This document shows positions 41,760 through 49,572 of a DNA stretch of 64,000 nt, one piece after another. The notes under the pieces are model-generated. The model was not told the DNA's origin and made no database searches. It was given only the letters and a program-made list of their open reading frames with translations. A program made the translations under genes and the position numbers. Location of the stretch: positions 83,661 to 147,660 of the forward strand of contig DIMW01000012.1 of the NCBI GenBank assembly GCA_002425765.1. The letters are read 5' to 3'. This DNA is from Spirochaetaceae bacterium UBA5556 (GTDB lineage: Bacteria; Spirochaetota; Spirochaetia; Treponematales; Rectinemataceae). How positions within the stretch are numbered: the first letter of the stretch is position 1; every line of letters begins with the position of its first letter.

Positions 41760-41818
41760 TCTCTGCGCTCGCTCACGAACCCCTTATTATAGGAGACGCC
41801 CTCGCGCTCGCAAATCGC

Positions 41819-42124
41819 TTACCGAAACAGGATAAGGACAGCGACCAAAAATCCCCACAGACAGATGCCTTCTGCAAGGCCGACATAGGGAAGCGCTTTG
41901 CCTGACAGCTCGGGTTTTTCGGCCATCGCCCCAACCGCCGCCGCACCGATTTTCGCCACCGCATACCCTCCGCCGAGTGCGGCCGCACCAACCGCGATCG
42001 CCGCCCCCAGATACTTCGCCACCTGCCCTGAAGCAGACACTGTCGCCACCGCCGACTGTGTCTGGGCAAATGTCGCGGCGGAAGATACAAAGGTCATGAC
42101 ACCAACCAGAAGTTTTTTCTTCAT
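41819..42124 (-). CDS. atpK: V/A-type ATPase proteolipid subunit K, two-helix form
   Basis: A 101-residue membrane protein: a basic, signal-like N-terminus (residues 1-22, MKKKLLVGVMTFVSSAATFA), then TM helix one (about 38-67, Gly/Ala-rich) and TM helix two (about 78-101) with the ion-binding Glu at E85 in YVGLAEGICLWG. It is an 8-kDa two-helix ring subunit, as in Thermus-type V-ATPases, rather than the duplicated 16-kDa form of many Na+-pumping bacterial V-ATPases. The first helix lacks an obvious Gln ligand for sodium, so protons are the simpler assumption, unproven. A strong AAAGGAG site is 7 nt before the ATG, in keeping with high expression. Confidence 0.92.
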   Translation of the reverse strand: MKKKLLVGVMTFVSSAATFAQTQSAVATVSASGQVAKYLGAAIAVGAAALGGGYAVAKIGAAAVGAMAEKPELSGKALPYVGLAEGICLWGFLVAVLILFR

Positions 42125-42171
42125 GATTCAACTCCTTTATGTATAATAGTATAGCTCATGGCATAATTCCT

Positions 42172-44208
42172 TCACCCTGAGAAAGTGACCGGTTTGAACG
42201 TTTTGCCTGTCCTTGTAAAAAATTTCGAGAAAAATTCGTAATATTGGAGCCTTATGACCTGAATGGTCACAATAAGCCCCTCGAGCCCGATGATGATCGC
42301 GTTGCCGATCAGATAAATAAGAATCTCAAAGACCAACCCTGATGCCGAACTTCCACGCACCACGCCAGCCATGGTAAAAATCACAAAAGACAGCACCGCA
42401 TGCGCGAGGGCAAACGCTCCGACACGCAGAAAGCTCAGACTGTTCGACGCGAAGTAGATGACGCTCTCCAGGAGTTCCACGAGCCCTCCTATAAGCGTCC
42501 CCGCCATGGAGAGTTCTTCCTCAGCGGCCTTCCCTTGTGCGCGGTCCACCGCCGCTTTCAGGGGCCCGGCAAGAAACAGCGCCAGAAGGGGAATCCCGAT
42601 CCCTGGCACGTCAATCAGGCCAAGCTTCCCTCCCAAAATCAGCCTCAGCACGATGCCCATCGCCCACCAGAACAAGAGCGCCCCCGCCAGGCCTGTTTTC
42701 GAAAAAATGGCCTCGCCGTATTCCTTTCGCCGTATCAGGTTAATTATATTGATGATGAGACCTGTAGTGTTGATGATCACCCCGACGCCCAGCGTGAAGC
42801 CAAAGAAGTAAAACATCGCAGTAATATTGTCCTGAGGCATTATCTGCAAGAAACGATCTCTGGGGGTCCCCAAGAAGAACCCTGTGAGCACGCGCTCCAG
42901 CGGGACCAGTACCGATTCATTCGCGAAGAAGGACCCGTCAAGAATGCCCATCACCATCGAACCGAGCCCGGCTGATATAAAGGCGATGGCGAATTTCGTG
43001 TAGCGCGCCAACAGACCTCTTTTCGCCTTGAGCATCGCGAAGCCGAGCGCAACGATGAAAGCCCCCTGCCCCAAATCACCGAACATGATCGAGAACAGGA
43101 GTGTGAAAAAAAACGCCACGAACGGTGTCGGATCGATGTCTCCGTAGAGAGGCGTACCGTACGACAGCACAATGCCCTGAAAGGCGGAGACGAAAGCGTT
43201 GTGCTTGAGGAGGACGGGTACCTCTTCGCCGACTTTTGCCCCTCCCTCTTTGCCTATCTGTTCCAGGGGATCAAAAATGCGAATCGAGATGCGGTTTCCC
43301 AGCATGGAAAGAAGGTCCTTGTTCATACGGTCGATGCGGTCGGCCGGGACCCAGCCCGAGAGGCGATATACCCACTTTGTGCTCTCGAGCTTGTGTTCCA
43401 CGAGGATCAAAGATTGCTTGAGCCGCACCGAAGAGACCATTTTCTGCCAGAGCCCGCCATATTGCCCCGCAAGAGCCCGCTTTTCATCCAGAAGTGCCTC
43501 GAGGCGGAGCTTTTCGGCCTCATAGGCCCGCTCGAGCGCGGATATCGCCTCCGCGGGCACTCCCTGCACCCCCGGGGGCGGGCTTGTCTTTTCAAACCCC
43601 GCCTTGGACAGCTCGGTCTCAAGGGCAAAGCGCCCTTTGCGGCTCGATGCCGCAAGGATGGTCCCCTCATCGCCGAGCGGCACAATGACGGCCCTTGTAC
43701 CGAGCGCCTTCACGAGGGGATTGATCTTTTCCTTTGAAACTTTGCCTATCTGAATCGACACATAGGAAAATTTCTCAAACTCGTCGAAGGGTCGCGAAAG
43801 TCCCGCAAACGCCTTCGCCTCGTGGACCGACTCGGCGAGCTGGTCGACCTTTGCCTCCTGTTCCTCAAAGCGTTTTTTTTCTGTCGCGCAGCGCTCATAG
43901 AGAATATCGATTTTCGAGCGCATCTCATCGTCGGGTAGATGTAGGTCTTCCACAATGGTCTGAGGAGCGACCATACCGAAAAACGTGCCGATAAAGTCCA
44001 GTTTACGCTGAGCTTCGTCAAGCTGACCAACGAGGGCTTTCTCCTGATCGGATTCCTCGACACCAGCCAGCTTCTCATGCGCGATCCGCTCAAGTTCATC
44101 GGGATAAATGATCTGGAAACATTGCTGGTTCCCAAGATATTTCAAGACCACATCGATATCGGATTTTAGGAGCAGCAGTTCTACTCTTCTCATACTGACA
44201 CCGCTCAT
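42172..44208 (-). CDS. atpI: V/A-type ATPase membrane subunit I
   Basis: A 678-residue subunit a/I homologue. The N-terminal half (residues 1-about 320) is soluble and forms the peripheral stalk anchor; the C-terminal half has about eight TM helices, including FFTLLFSIMFGDLGQGAFIVALG and SFLRVGAFALAHAVLSFVIF, and the ion-channel Arg region (LRVGAFALAHA). The frame opens 8 codons earlier, but the ATG at 44208 overlaps the C subunit stop (ATGA) and has GGAGGAG 7 nt upstream, so it is chosen. It forms the two half-channels against the K ring. Located between C and K genes, in the usual order of V-type operons. Confidence 0.94.
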   Translation of the reverse strand: MSGVSMRRVELLLLKSDIDVVLKYLGNQQCFQIIYPDELERIAHEKLAGVEESDQEKALVGQLDEAQRKLDFIGTFFGMVAPQTIVEDLHLPDDEMRSKIDILYERCATEKKRFEEQEAKVDQLAESVHEAKAFAGLSRPFDEFEKFSYVSIQIGKVSKEKINPLVKALGTRAVIVPLGDEGTILAASSRKGRFALETELSKAGFEKTSPPPGVQGVPAEAISALERAYEAEKLRLEALLDEKRALAGQYGGLWQKMVSSVRLKQSLILVEHKLESTKWVYRLSGWVPADRIDRMNKDLLSMLGNRISIRIFDPLEQIGKEGGAKVGEEVPVLLKHNAFVSAFQGIVLSYGTPLYGDIDPTPFVAFFFTLLFSIMFGDLGQGAFIVALGFAMLKAKRGLLARYTKFAIAFISAGLGSMVMGILDGSFFANESVLVPLERVLTGFFLGTPRDRFLQIMPQDNITAMFYFFGFTLGVGVIINTTGLIINIINLIRRKEYGEAIFSKTGLAGALLFWWAMGIVLRLILGGKLGLIDVPGIGIPLLALFLAGPLKAAVDRAQGKAAEEELSMAGTLIGGLVELLESVIYFASNSLSFLRVGAFALAHAVLSFVIFTMAGVVRGSSASGLVFEILIYLIGNAIIIGLEGLIVTIQVIRLQYYEFFSKFFTRTGKTFKPVTFSG

Positions 44209-45206
44209 GCTGTTTCTCCTCCGGGAATCCACATATATCTCGCTTTTTCATCGGGAGATACTCCAAGCCTCACACTCTCGAGCACCGCCAGAAGCAATGA
44301 CGTCTCATATTCCAGAAGCTTGAAATAGCAATAAATCGGCGTATAGCTGAACGGATGCAGATGCAGATTCCGACGAACCATCGAGAAGATATCTTCCTGC
44401 GTACGAATTTCCATAACCGGCACATCGAGGCCAGGACCTGTCTGACCGGATAGCAGTTTCTTAAGCGGCCAGCGGTCGAAAGTCTCAAGTTTATCAATGT
44501 CAAAGTGAAAGGTCTGTATTGCAACAGAAACCGTATCGACACCCTTCAGTTCGACAAACATCCCGACCGCATCCCGCTCGGTCATGCCGTAATAGCGCCG
44601 TATCCTCAGCGCCCACACCACATTCTGATAGATGATCTCCCGGCGGATCAGATCGAGCATCGCGCCGATTTTCCGCGCCGGTATTGTATTCGCCGCGTTC
44701 CATAGATCGAGATAGTACTGCTGATCGAGACGGTTTTCCGCGATGGCGATGGTGTCGAGCCAGTGGCTGTCCAGCCAGGAATAGGGCGTTTTATTGAACA
44801 TGTCCGCAATCCGTGGCCAGTTGGCGAGCGCTTGCTCGATCACGGGAGAGGTGTATGAGACTTCTTCGGGTTTCGGCTCGCCCGACCGGAGTCTGAAGAG
44901 CATTGACTTGACCGCGCTGATTTCGTATTTCGAAATCAAGGCGTGTATGAGATCGCTCGACTCCGAGAATGGCCCGGCGAGGCGCAAAAATGAATCGATC
45001 GAGCGCTCTGTTATTTTGCGTTCCGCCTCAAAGAGGAGCTTGGCTTCGGGGAGCCCCGGCGGTTCTTCATCGAATATTTGTCTCCAGAGCGCCATAACCC
45101 CGCCCGAGCTCTGCATGAGCCCACCGGCCGTCTCACCCAGCCGCATCTTTGAAAAGGCTCCGCAGACGCGCGCATAAAGATAGGCGAATTCGAGAGATTC
45201 TGCCAT
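44205..45206 (-). CDS. atpC: V/A-type ATPase subunit C (AC39/d type)
   Basis: A 333-residue all-helical protein of the AC39/VatC family. It forms the socket that joins the D-F shaft to the K ring. Recognised from FAYLYARVCGAFSKMRLGE at the N-terminus, the repeated three-domain helical pattern (NAANTIPARKIGAMLDLIRREIIYQNVVWALRIRRYYGMT), and the end PFSYTPIYCYFKLLEYETSLLLAVLESVRLGVSPDE, the last typical of the family. The start follows the stop of the small stalk gene by 1 nt, and its stop overlaps the I start codon. The middle is rather divergent, so exact domain borders are uncertain. V-type letter naming. Confidence 0.9.
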   Translation of the reverse strand: MAESLEFAYLYARVCGAFSKMRLGETAGGLMQSSGGVMALWRQIFDEEPPGLPEAKLLFEAERKITERSIDSFLRLAGPFSESSDLIHALISKYEISAVKSMLFRLRSGEPKPEEVSYTSPVIEQALANWPRIADMFNKTPYSWLDSHWLDTIAIAENRLDQQYYLDLWNAANTIPARKIGAMLDLIRREIIYQNVVWALRIRRYYGMTERDAVGMFVELKGVDTVSVAIQTFHFDIDKLETFDRWPLKKLLSGQTGPGLDVPVMEIRTQEDIFSMVRRNLHLHPFSYTPIYCYFKLLEYETSLLLAVLESVRLGVSPDEKARYMWIPGGETA

Positions 45207-45207
45207 A

Positions 45208-45516
45208 TCACGCTTCCATGTTCAGAAAACCTTTGAGCGTCCCGGCGAGGGCGGCATGGTTCAAGGGGATGGTTTTAAGGCTATTCTTGTAGTCGCTGAT
45301 CTCTTTTTGGCTCTGTTTTTGCAGGGAATCAAGAAAGGCCGTATGGTCGGTTTCGAGTTTTTTTCGCACCTCGGCTATTTTTTGGTTTTGTAATGTTTCG
45401 GCTTTGGTTTTCGCATCGAGCGTCGATCTGGAAGCTTTTTCCTCGGCATCGTGGATGATGTCTGCCGCCTGATGCTCAATCTCTACCAATCTGTCGATGT
45501 TGTCGACTGAATCCAT
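45208..45516 (-). CDS. V/A-type ATPase small peripheral-stalk subunit (G/H type)
   Basis: A 102-residue, almost wholly helical and charged protein (DRLVEIEHQAADIIHDAEEKASRSTLDAKTKAE and so on) that forms a coiled coil, as the G/H stalk partner of subunit E. The frame opens 6 codons earlier, but AAGGGG 6 nt before the ATG at 45516 sets the start. First gene of the nine-gene ATPase operon (this gene, then C, I, K, F, E, A, B, D). Sequence identity in this family is low, so the call relies on size, coiled-coil pattern and operon position. Upstream, 45517-45649 must hold the operon promoter, but no strong hexamers were seen there. Confidence 0.82.
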   Translation of the reverse strand: MDSVDNIDRLVEIEHQAADIIHDAEEKASRSTLDAKTKAETLQNQKIAEVRKKLETDHTAFLDSLQKQSQKEISDYKNSLKTIPLNHAALAGTLKGFLNMEA

Positions 45517-45649
45517 GGTACACCCCTTCTCCATACTTCTTTAAGGTACAGAAAAGTGCGGTCCCATCGGCTTTCTTAAGCCTTGTGGTGGAATCACACA
45601 GAAAAATCATGTGAGCGCGCCCACGCGCCACGCTTTCAATACGCTTGTG

Positions 45650-46129
45650 TCACATCGCTCCTATGCTCTCTTCAAATTCACGAATCAAGGAATAGACTCT
45701 CCCGGGCGTCGCCGCGCTCATTAAATTCTCGAGGAGAAGCGAATCCTGGATCAAAAGCGCAATCTGCTTCAGGGCGTCGAGATGAATTTCCGCTTCGCTC
45801 GCGGGGGATACCAGCAGGAACACGAGATAGACCGGGTTGCCATCGAGAGACTCGTACTCGATCCCCTTTTGGGAAATACCGAGAACACCGCGTAAACTGT
45901 CGATCCCCTCGACGGTCGCGTGAGGAACCGCAACTCCTTTGTAGATGCCGGTGGACATTTTCTCTTCCCTTGCCCACAGGGCATCAAGCACCGTTTCGCG
46001 CGGGAAGACCATCCCATCAGGATAGTTCTTTGCGAGCACGTCGATCAATTCTTCAAAAACTTCGTCCTTGTCCTCGCTTTCAAGCCCGATTTTTATCGTT
46101 GCCGGTTTGAATGCGTTCTGCAGTATCAT
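45650..46129 (-). CDS. PTS EIIA domain protein (PtsN/EIIA-Ntr-like)
   Basis: A 159-residue EIIA domain of the fructose/mannitol/Ntr superfamily. The phosphorylatable His is H70 in GVAVPHATVEGI. Other family marks are the opening ILQNAFKPATIKIGLES and VYLVFLLVSPASEAEIHLDALKQIALLI. The frame extends 43 codons upstream, but the ATG at 46129 with a GAGAGGGG site is the reasonable start. No EIIB or EIIC gene is near, which favours a regulatory EIIA-Ntr role (nitrogen, potassium or envelope balance) over sugar transport. It lies 133 bp upstream of the V-ATPase operon on the same strand; read-through is possible. The divergent neighbour is uppP. Confidence 0.87.
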   Translation of the reverse strand: MILQNAFKPATIKIGLESEDKDEVFEELIDVLAKNYPDGMVFPRETVLDALWAREEKMSTGIYKGVAVPHATVEGIDSLRGVLGISQKGIEYESLDGNPVYLVFLLVSPASEAEIHLDALKQIALLIQDSLLLENLMSAATPGRVYSLIREFEESIGAM

Positions 46130-46333
46130 TGCAGCGTCCCCTCTCCCGCACCAGAAAATGCTCCGCGCAGGCTGATCATAGGTAATAATATTCAGAAATC
46201 CGCAAAAATGACAAGGCATGGCCGTAGCGGCACGGAATCGTCCGTATCCGGGCGTCAAGACGAGTATTGCTAAGCGCCCTCAAATGCGGTAGAAATTGAC
46301 AAGCGGCGACGCTACACAGAGGGGAGGCATGCG

Positions 46334-47191
46334 ATGCTCATTATCCAGTCGATTATTCTCGGTATTGTACAGGGGCTTGCTGAGTTCATTCCCATTTCAA
46401 GCTCCGCGCACCTCGTCATAATCCCCTGGCTGTTCGGGTGGAACAATCCCGCCCTCACAAGTTTGACCTTCGATGTGGCGCTGCACCTCGGGACCCTGCT
46501 CGCGGTCATCGTGTTCTTCGCATCCGACTGGGGCCGCCTCATCTCGGCCTGGTTTAAGAGTATCTTCCAGTTCAAAATTGGTGACGATCCGGACCGCCGC
46601 ATGGCGTGGTACCTTGTCCTCGCGTGTATCCCCGGGGGAATCTCCGGCGTCCTTCTCGAGTCGAAGATCAGCGAAGCCTTCCATTCAAACCCGATACCGC
46701 GGGACTCGATGCTCATTATGGCCGGCGCGATCGCTGGTCTGGCCGTCCTTCTCTGGCTCGCCGACAAGTTCGCGCGCCATCAGCGAAACTTCGGCCAAAT
46801 AAAAGCCCGCGATGCCCTCTATATCGGTATTGCGCAGGCCTTCGCGGTTATCCCGGGCGTATCCCGCTCAGGCTCGACGATTACGGCGGGGCTCGCGCTC
46901 GGCCTCGAACGGGAGGCGGCCGCGCGCTTTTCGTTCCTGCTCTCCGCGCCGATTATCGCGGGCGCTGGCCTAAAAAGCCTCTATGATCTGCTGAGGCAAA
47001 TCAGGACGGGGGCCGTGGCCGGCACAGAGCTCGTGATTTTCCCTATCGGACTTATTGTGGCCGCCATCAGTGGCTTTCTCTGCATCAAGTATCTCCTCTC
47101 CTACCTCAAAAAGCACTCTACGCGTGTCTTCGTGTGGTATCGCTTCGCGCTTGCGGCGCTCGTGCTGGTCGTGGCGCTGATCCGGGGGTAA
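46334..47191 (+). CDS. uppP: Undecaprenyl-diphosphatase (UppP/BacA)
   Basis: A 285-residue membrane phosphatase that recycles undecaprenyl pyrophosphate to the monophosphate carrier for peptidoglycan and other surface glycans. The two signature blocks are exact: GIVQGLAEFIPISSSAHL near residues 10-27 with the catalytic Glu, and IPGVSRSGSTITAGLALGLER near residues 173-193 with the Ser/Arg site. About eight TM helices are expected. A strong GGGGAGG site precedes the ATG. It is transcribed alone or with the following envelope module; a 164-bp gap with tandem repeats separates them. In BacA naming it also gives bacitracin resistance when overexpressed. Confidence 0.96.
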   Translation: MLIIQSIILGIVQGLAEFIPISSSAHLVIIPWLFGWNNPALTSLTFDVALHLGTLLAVIVFFASDWGRLISAWFKSIFQFKIGDDPDRRMAWYLVLACIPGGISGVLLESKISEAFHSNPIPRDSMLIMAGAIAGLAVLLWLADKFARHQRNFGQIKARDALYIGIAQAFAVIPGVSRSGSTITAGLALGLEREAAARFSFLLSAPIIAGAGLKSLYDLLRQIRTGAVAGTELVIFPIGLIVAAISGFLCIKYLLSYLKKHSTRVFVWYRFALAALVLVVALIRG

Positions 47192-47215
47192 GGCAGGCTC
47201 TTTTCATACTCTTCC

Positions 47216-47240
47216 ATAAATATTCATTATAAATATTCAT
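47216..47240 (+). repeat. Tandem direct repeat upstream of the RND/LolA-like module
   Basis: ATAAATATTCAT occurs twice (47216-47227 and 47229-47240) with a 13-bp period. It lies 25 nt after uppP and about 115 nt before the LolA-like start codon. A regulator binding site is possible; the TetR protein of this module normally would prefer an inverted repeat, so its link is uncertain. Confidence 0.45.
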
Positions 47241-47355
47241 ATGGAGGCGATTGACGAGATATGTGGAAAAGCATATCCTCATACACCAAGGAAACTATAG
47301 ATATTATGAACGTTTCTTCAGTTTTCCATATTCACCTTACAATGTGGAGGCATCT

Positions 47356-48144
47356 ATGAATTCCCGCACCCATAATCAGCGTAGGGCATGCTCTCTGGTA
47401 CTGGTCGGAGTATTCTTTCTCGGAGCGGCGGCGGCCCAGGCGGGGAATGCCGGTTATGACATCATGAAACAGGCGAACGAACGACCGGCCGGCGATGACA
47501 TGACAACCACAGTACTCATGAAGATCGTCTCGAAGAGCGGCAATGTCAAAACGCGGGAATTTACGATGTACCAGCTTCATCAGAAAGATGGAGCCTCTTC
47601 GACCCTGATAAAATTTTTGCAGCCGGCGGATGTCAAGGGCACAAGTTTCCTGACCACCGAAAGCTCCAAAGGCGAGAAAAGCCAGTATATCTATCTGCCC
47701 AGCCTCAAGAAGGCTACCCGCATTTCGGCGTCGGACAAGAACAAGCCATTTATGGGCAGCGATCTCACCTACGATGATTTCGGGAGCCGCAATGTCGATG
47801 AATATACATTTTCCATGCCCGGCGACGAAACCCTGGCGGGAAGAGCGTGCTGGAAGATCGAATCCACCCCAAAGGACAAGAGCGGGGGCACGAGCAAGAT
47901 CGTCTCACTCGTGGACAAGGAGAGCCTCCTCATTGTAAAGGCCGATTTCTATGACAAATCCGGGACGCTTTACAAGCAGATGACCGTGTCGCAGTCCGCG
48001 AAAATTTCCGGAATATGGACCATGGTAGAACTGGAGATGAAGAATCTGACGACAGGCAGCTCCACCTCGCTCCGCTTTGACGCGGTGAAATACGATACAG
48101 GGTTGCCGACTTCCCTGTTTTCCAAAGAGTCCTTGGGCAAATAA
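47356..48144 (+). CDS. LolA-like outer-membrane lipoprotein-sorting protein (second copy)
   Basis: A 262-residue exported protein: signal peptide up to about residue 28 (VLVGVFFLGAAAAQA), then the LolA-like domain with VLMKIVSKSGNVKTREF, QYIYLPSLKKATRISAS, DKNKPFMGSDLTYDDFGSRN and the late VSLVDKESLLIVKADFYDKSG. This matches the outer-membrane lipoprotein-sorting subfamily usually encoded beside MMPL/RND pumps. The start at 47356 is preceded by GTGGAGG; the frame extends 35 codons upstream without a better site. It is followed by a predicted beta-barrel gene and an RND pump, so it probably ferries a lipid or lipoprotein between pump and outer membrane. The paralogue at 8851-9771 works with an ABC pump. 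Confidence 0.87.
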   Translation: MNSRTHNQRRACSLVLVGVFFLGAAAAQAGNAGYDIMKQANERPAGDDMTTTVLMKIVSKSGNVKTREFTMYQLHQKDGASSTLIKFLQPADVKGTSFLTTESSKGEKSQYIYLPSLKKATRISASDKNKPFMGSDLTYDDFGSRNVDEYTFSMPGDETLAGRACWKIESTPKDKSGGTSKIVSLVDKESLLIVKADFYDKSGTLYKQMTVSQSAKISGIWTMVELEMKNLTTGSSTSLRFDAVKYDTGLPTSLFSKESLGK

Positions 48145-48180
48145 CCTTCTCTGCATGCAACACGGAAGGAGCGTTGTGAT

Positions 48181-49563
48181 ATGAATCGCACGTCAGAAAA
48201 CAGTGAGACTGTATTGAATCCAAAGCCATTTTTCTCAATCGCGCTGATTCTTTTTATTGTCGGCGCTGTCCCTCTCTCGGCGCAGGCGAGTCTGTCCGGC
48301 GAAGTCACCGCCTTCAGTGGAATATTTTTTCAATCGTCGGGCTCTTCAAGCGCCGGGGATTATTTCCAGCCCTCGACGAGCCTGAAGCTCGCTCCTTCCT
48401 ATTCGTCCGGCCTGCTCACGATAAAGGCAGAGCTAACAGGCTCAATTTCTCTCTCCGACAGCGGTTACGATGTCGCCATGAAGCTCGGCGAAGCATATGC
48501 CACCCTCGATGTCGCCGATGGGCTCTCGGTGACCGCCGGTTCTAAGATCATCTCCTGGGGGACGGCCCTCACCTCAAATCCGGAAGGATTCATCAACCCC
48601 GTGGATTCGCTCAGCCAGCTCGTGTCCGAAAATCGCTCCGACTGGCTTCTGCCCGTGATGCTGGTTTCCGGGAAATACATAGCGGGGCCTTTCAGCTTCG
48701 AGGTGGTGGCGCTGCCCTTCTTCAGGCCGAGCACGATTCCCGCAAAAAGTTCGAGATGGTACCCCTCGAGCCTTGCGGCCCTGGATGTCCAGGACGGGTT
48801 CTCCATACCCGCGACACCGCCCAGCACGCCAGGCGTCGACTTTTCCGTCGACACGACGCCAGACGATCTAGAACTCAACTGGGAAAATATGCAGGGCGCG
48901 GGGCGCATGAGCCTCTCCATGGGCGCGGTGGACTTCGGCCTCTCGGGCTGGTACGGCTTCACGAAGACGCCCGCCTACGACGTGATGGTAACTCCGGGGG
49001 CGACGGTCGATGTCGTGATAGACGCTCAATACAAGCGGCAGGGCGCGATAGGCGCCGACATGTCGGCGACCATCTTCGATTCCTCTGTTGTGTGGATGGA
49101 GACGGCTCTCTATCTGCCCGAATATTATGTCGGAGAGGAGACATCGGGTCTCCCCGTGTCGCTGGAGAAAAACACGCTGAAGTCGGCCTTCGGCTTGGAC
49201 AGGACCTTCGGCATTGGCGGTATCGGAGACCTCTACTGCGCGATGGAAAGCAATCTGTCGTGGATACTCGACTACGATACCAGGCTAACCTCCTCGGTGG
49301 GTGAAACCGAACTCGGAGCGACGCTGATCACCGAATACCGAACTCCTTCACAGGATGTCACTGTCCGTCTCGTCGTCATGGAGCCGGATTTCCTGACCGT
49401 AGACACGACCGGCCAGTATCTGGCGCGACTTTCGCTCAAGGCAAAGCTTACGGATGGCTATTCCCTCACTCTGGGAACCGTGCTCTTCGGAGGCAGCGGC
49501 GGCACAGTCGGTCAATACGCCGACAATGATTTTGCCTACGCGTCCATCACCGCCTCATTCTAA
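48181..49563 (+). CDS. Predicted outer-membrane beta-barrel of the RND/LolA-like module
   Basis: A 460-residue exported protein. A signal peptide follows a short polar lead (hydrophobic core at about residues 17-33, cleavage after AQA). The mature part is rich in Gly, Ser, Thr and aromatic residues in alternating strands, and ends in YASITASF, the C-terminal aromatic typical of barrels handled by BamA. The segment SKIISWGTALTSNPEGFINP corresponds to the GKQxxSWG...P block in DUF1302-like outer-membrane proteins and in the barrel at 7227-8840. GGAAGGAGC precedes the ATG. It sits between the LolA-like gene and the RND pump; its stop is 9 nt before the pump start. Confidence 0.78.
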   Translation: MNRTSENSETVLNPKPFFSIALILFIVGAVPLSAQASLSGEVTAFSGIFFQSSGSSSAGDYFQPSTSLKLAPSYSSGLLTIKAELTGSISLSDSGYDVAMKLGEAYATLDVADGLSVTAGSKIISWGTALTSNPEGFINPVDSLSQLVSENRSDWLLPVMLVSGKYIAGPFSFEVVALPFFRPSTIPAKSSRWYPSSLAALDVQDGFSIPATPPSTPGVDFSVDTTPDDLELNWENMQGAGRMSLSMGAVDFGLSGWYGFTKTPAYDVMVTPGATVDVVIDAQYKRQGAIGADMSATIFDSSVVWMETALYLPEYYVGEETSGLPVSLEKNTLKSAFGLDRTFGIGGIGDLYCAMESNLSWILDYDTRLTSSVGETELGATLITEYRTPSQDVTVRLVVMEPDFLTVDTTGQYLARLSLKAKLTDGYSLTLGTVLFGGSGGTVGQYADNDFAYASITASF

Positions 49564-49572
49564 GGAGTTCCC

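Noticed and set aside
45569..45582. GGCTT...AAGCC hairpin between ptsN and the V-ATPase operon
   Set aside because: Short, AT-rich loop and no T-run on the minus strand, so a terminator is not supported.
47301..47350. TACAAT at 47338-47343 as promoter of the LolA-like gene
   Set aside because: Transcription would start after the GTGGAGG ribosome site, leaving it out of the mRNA, and no -35 is visible.
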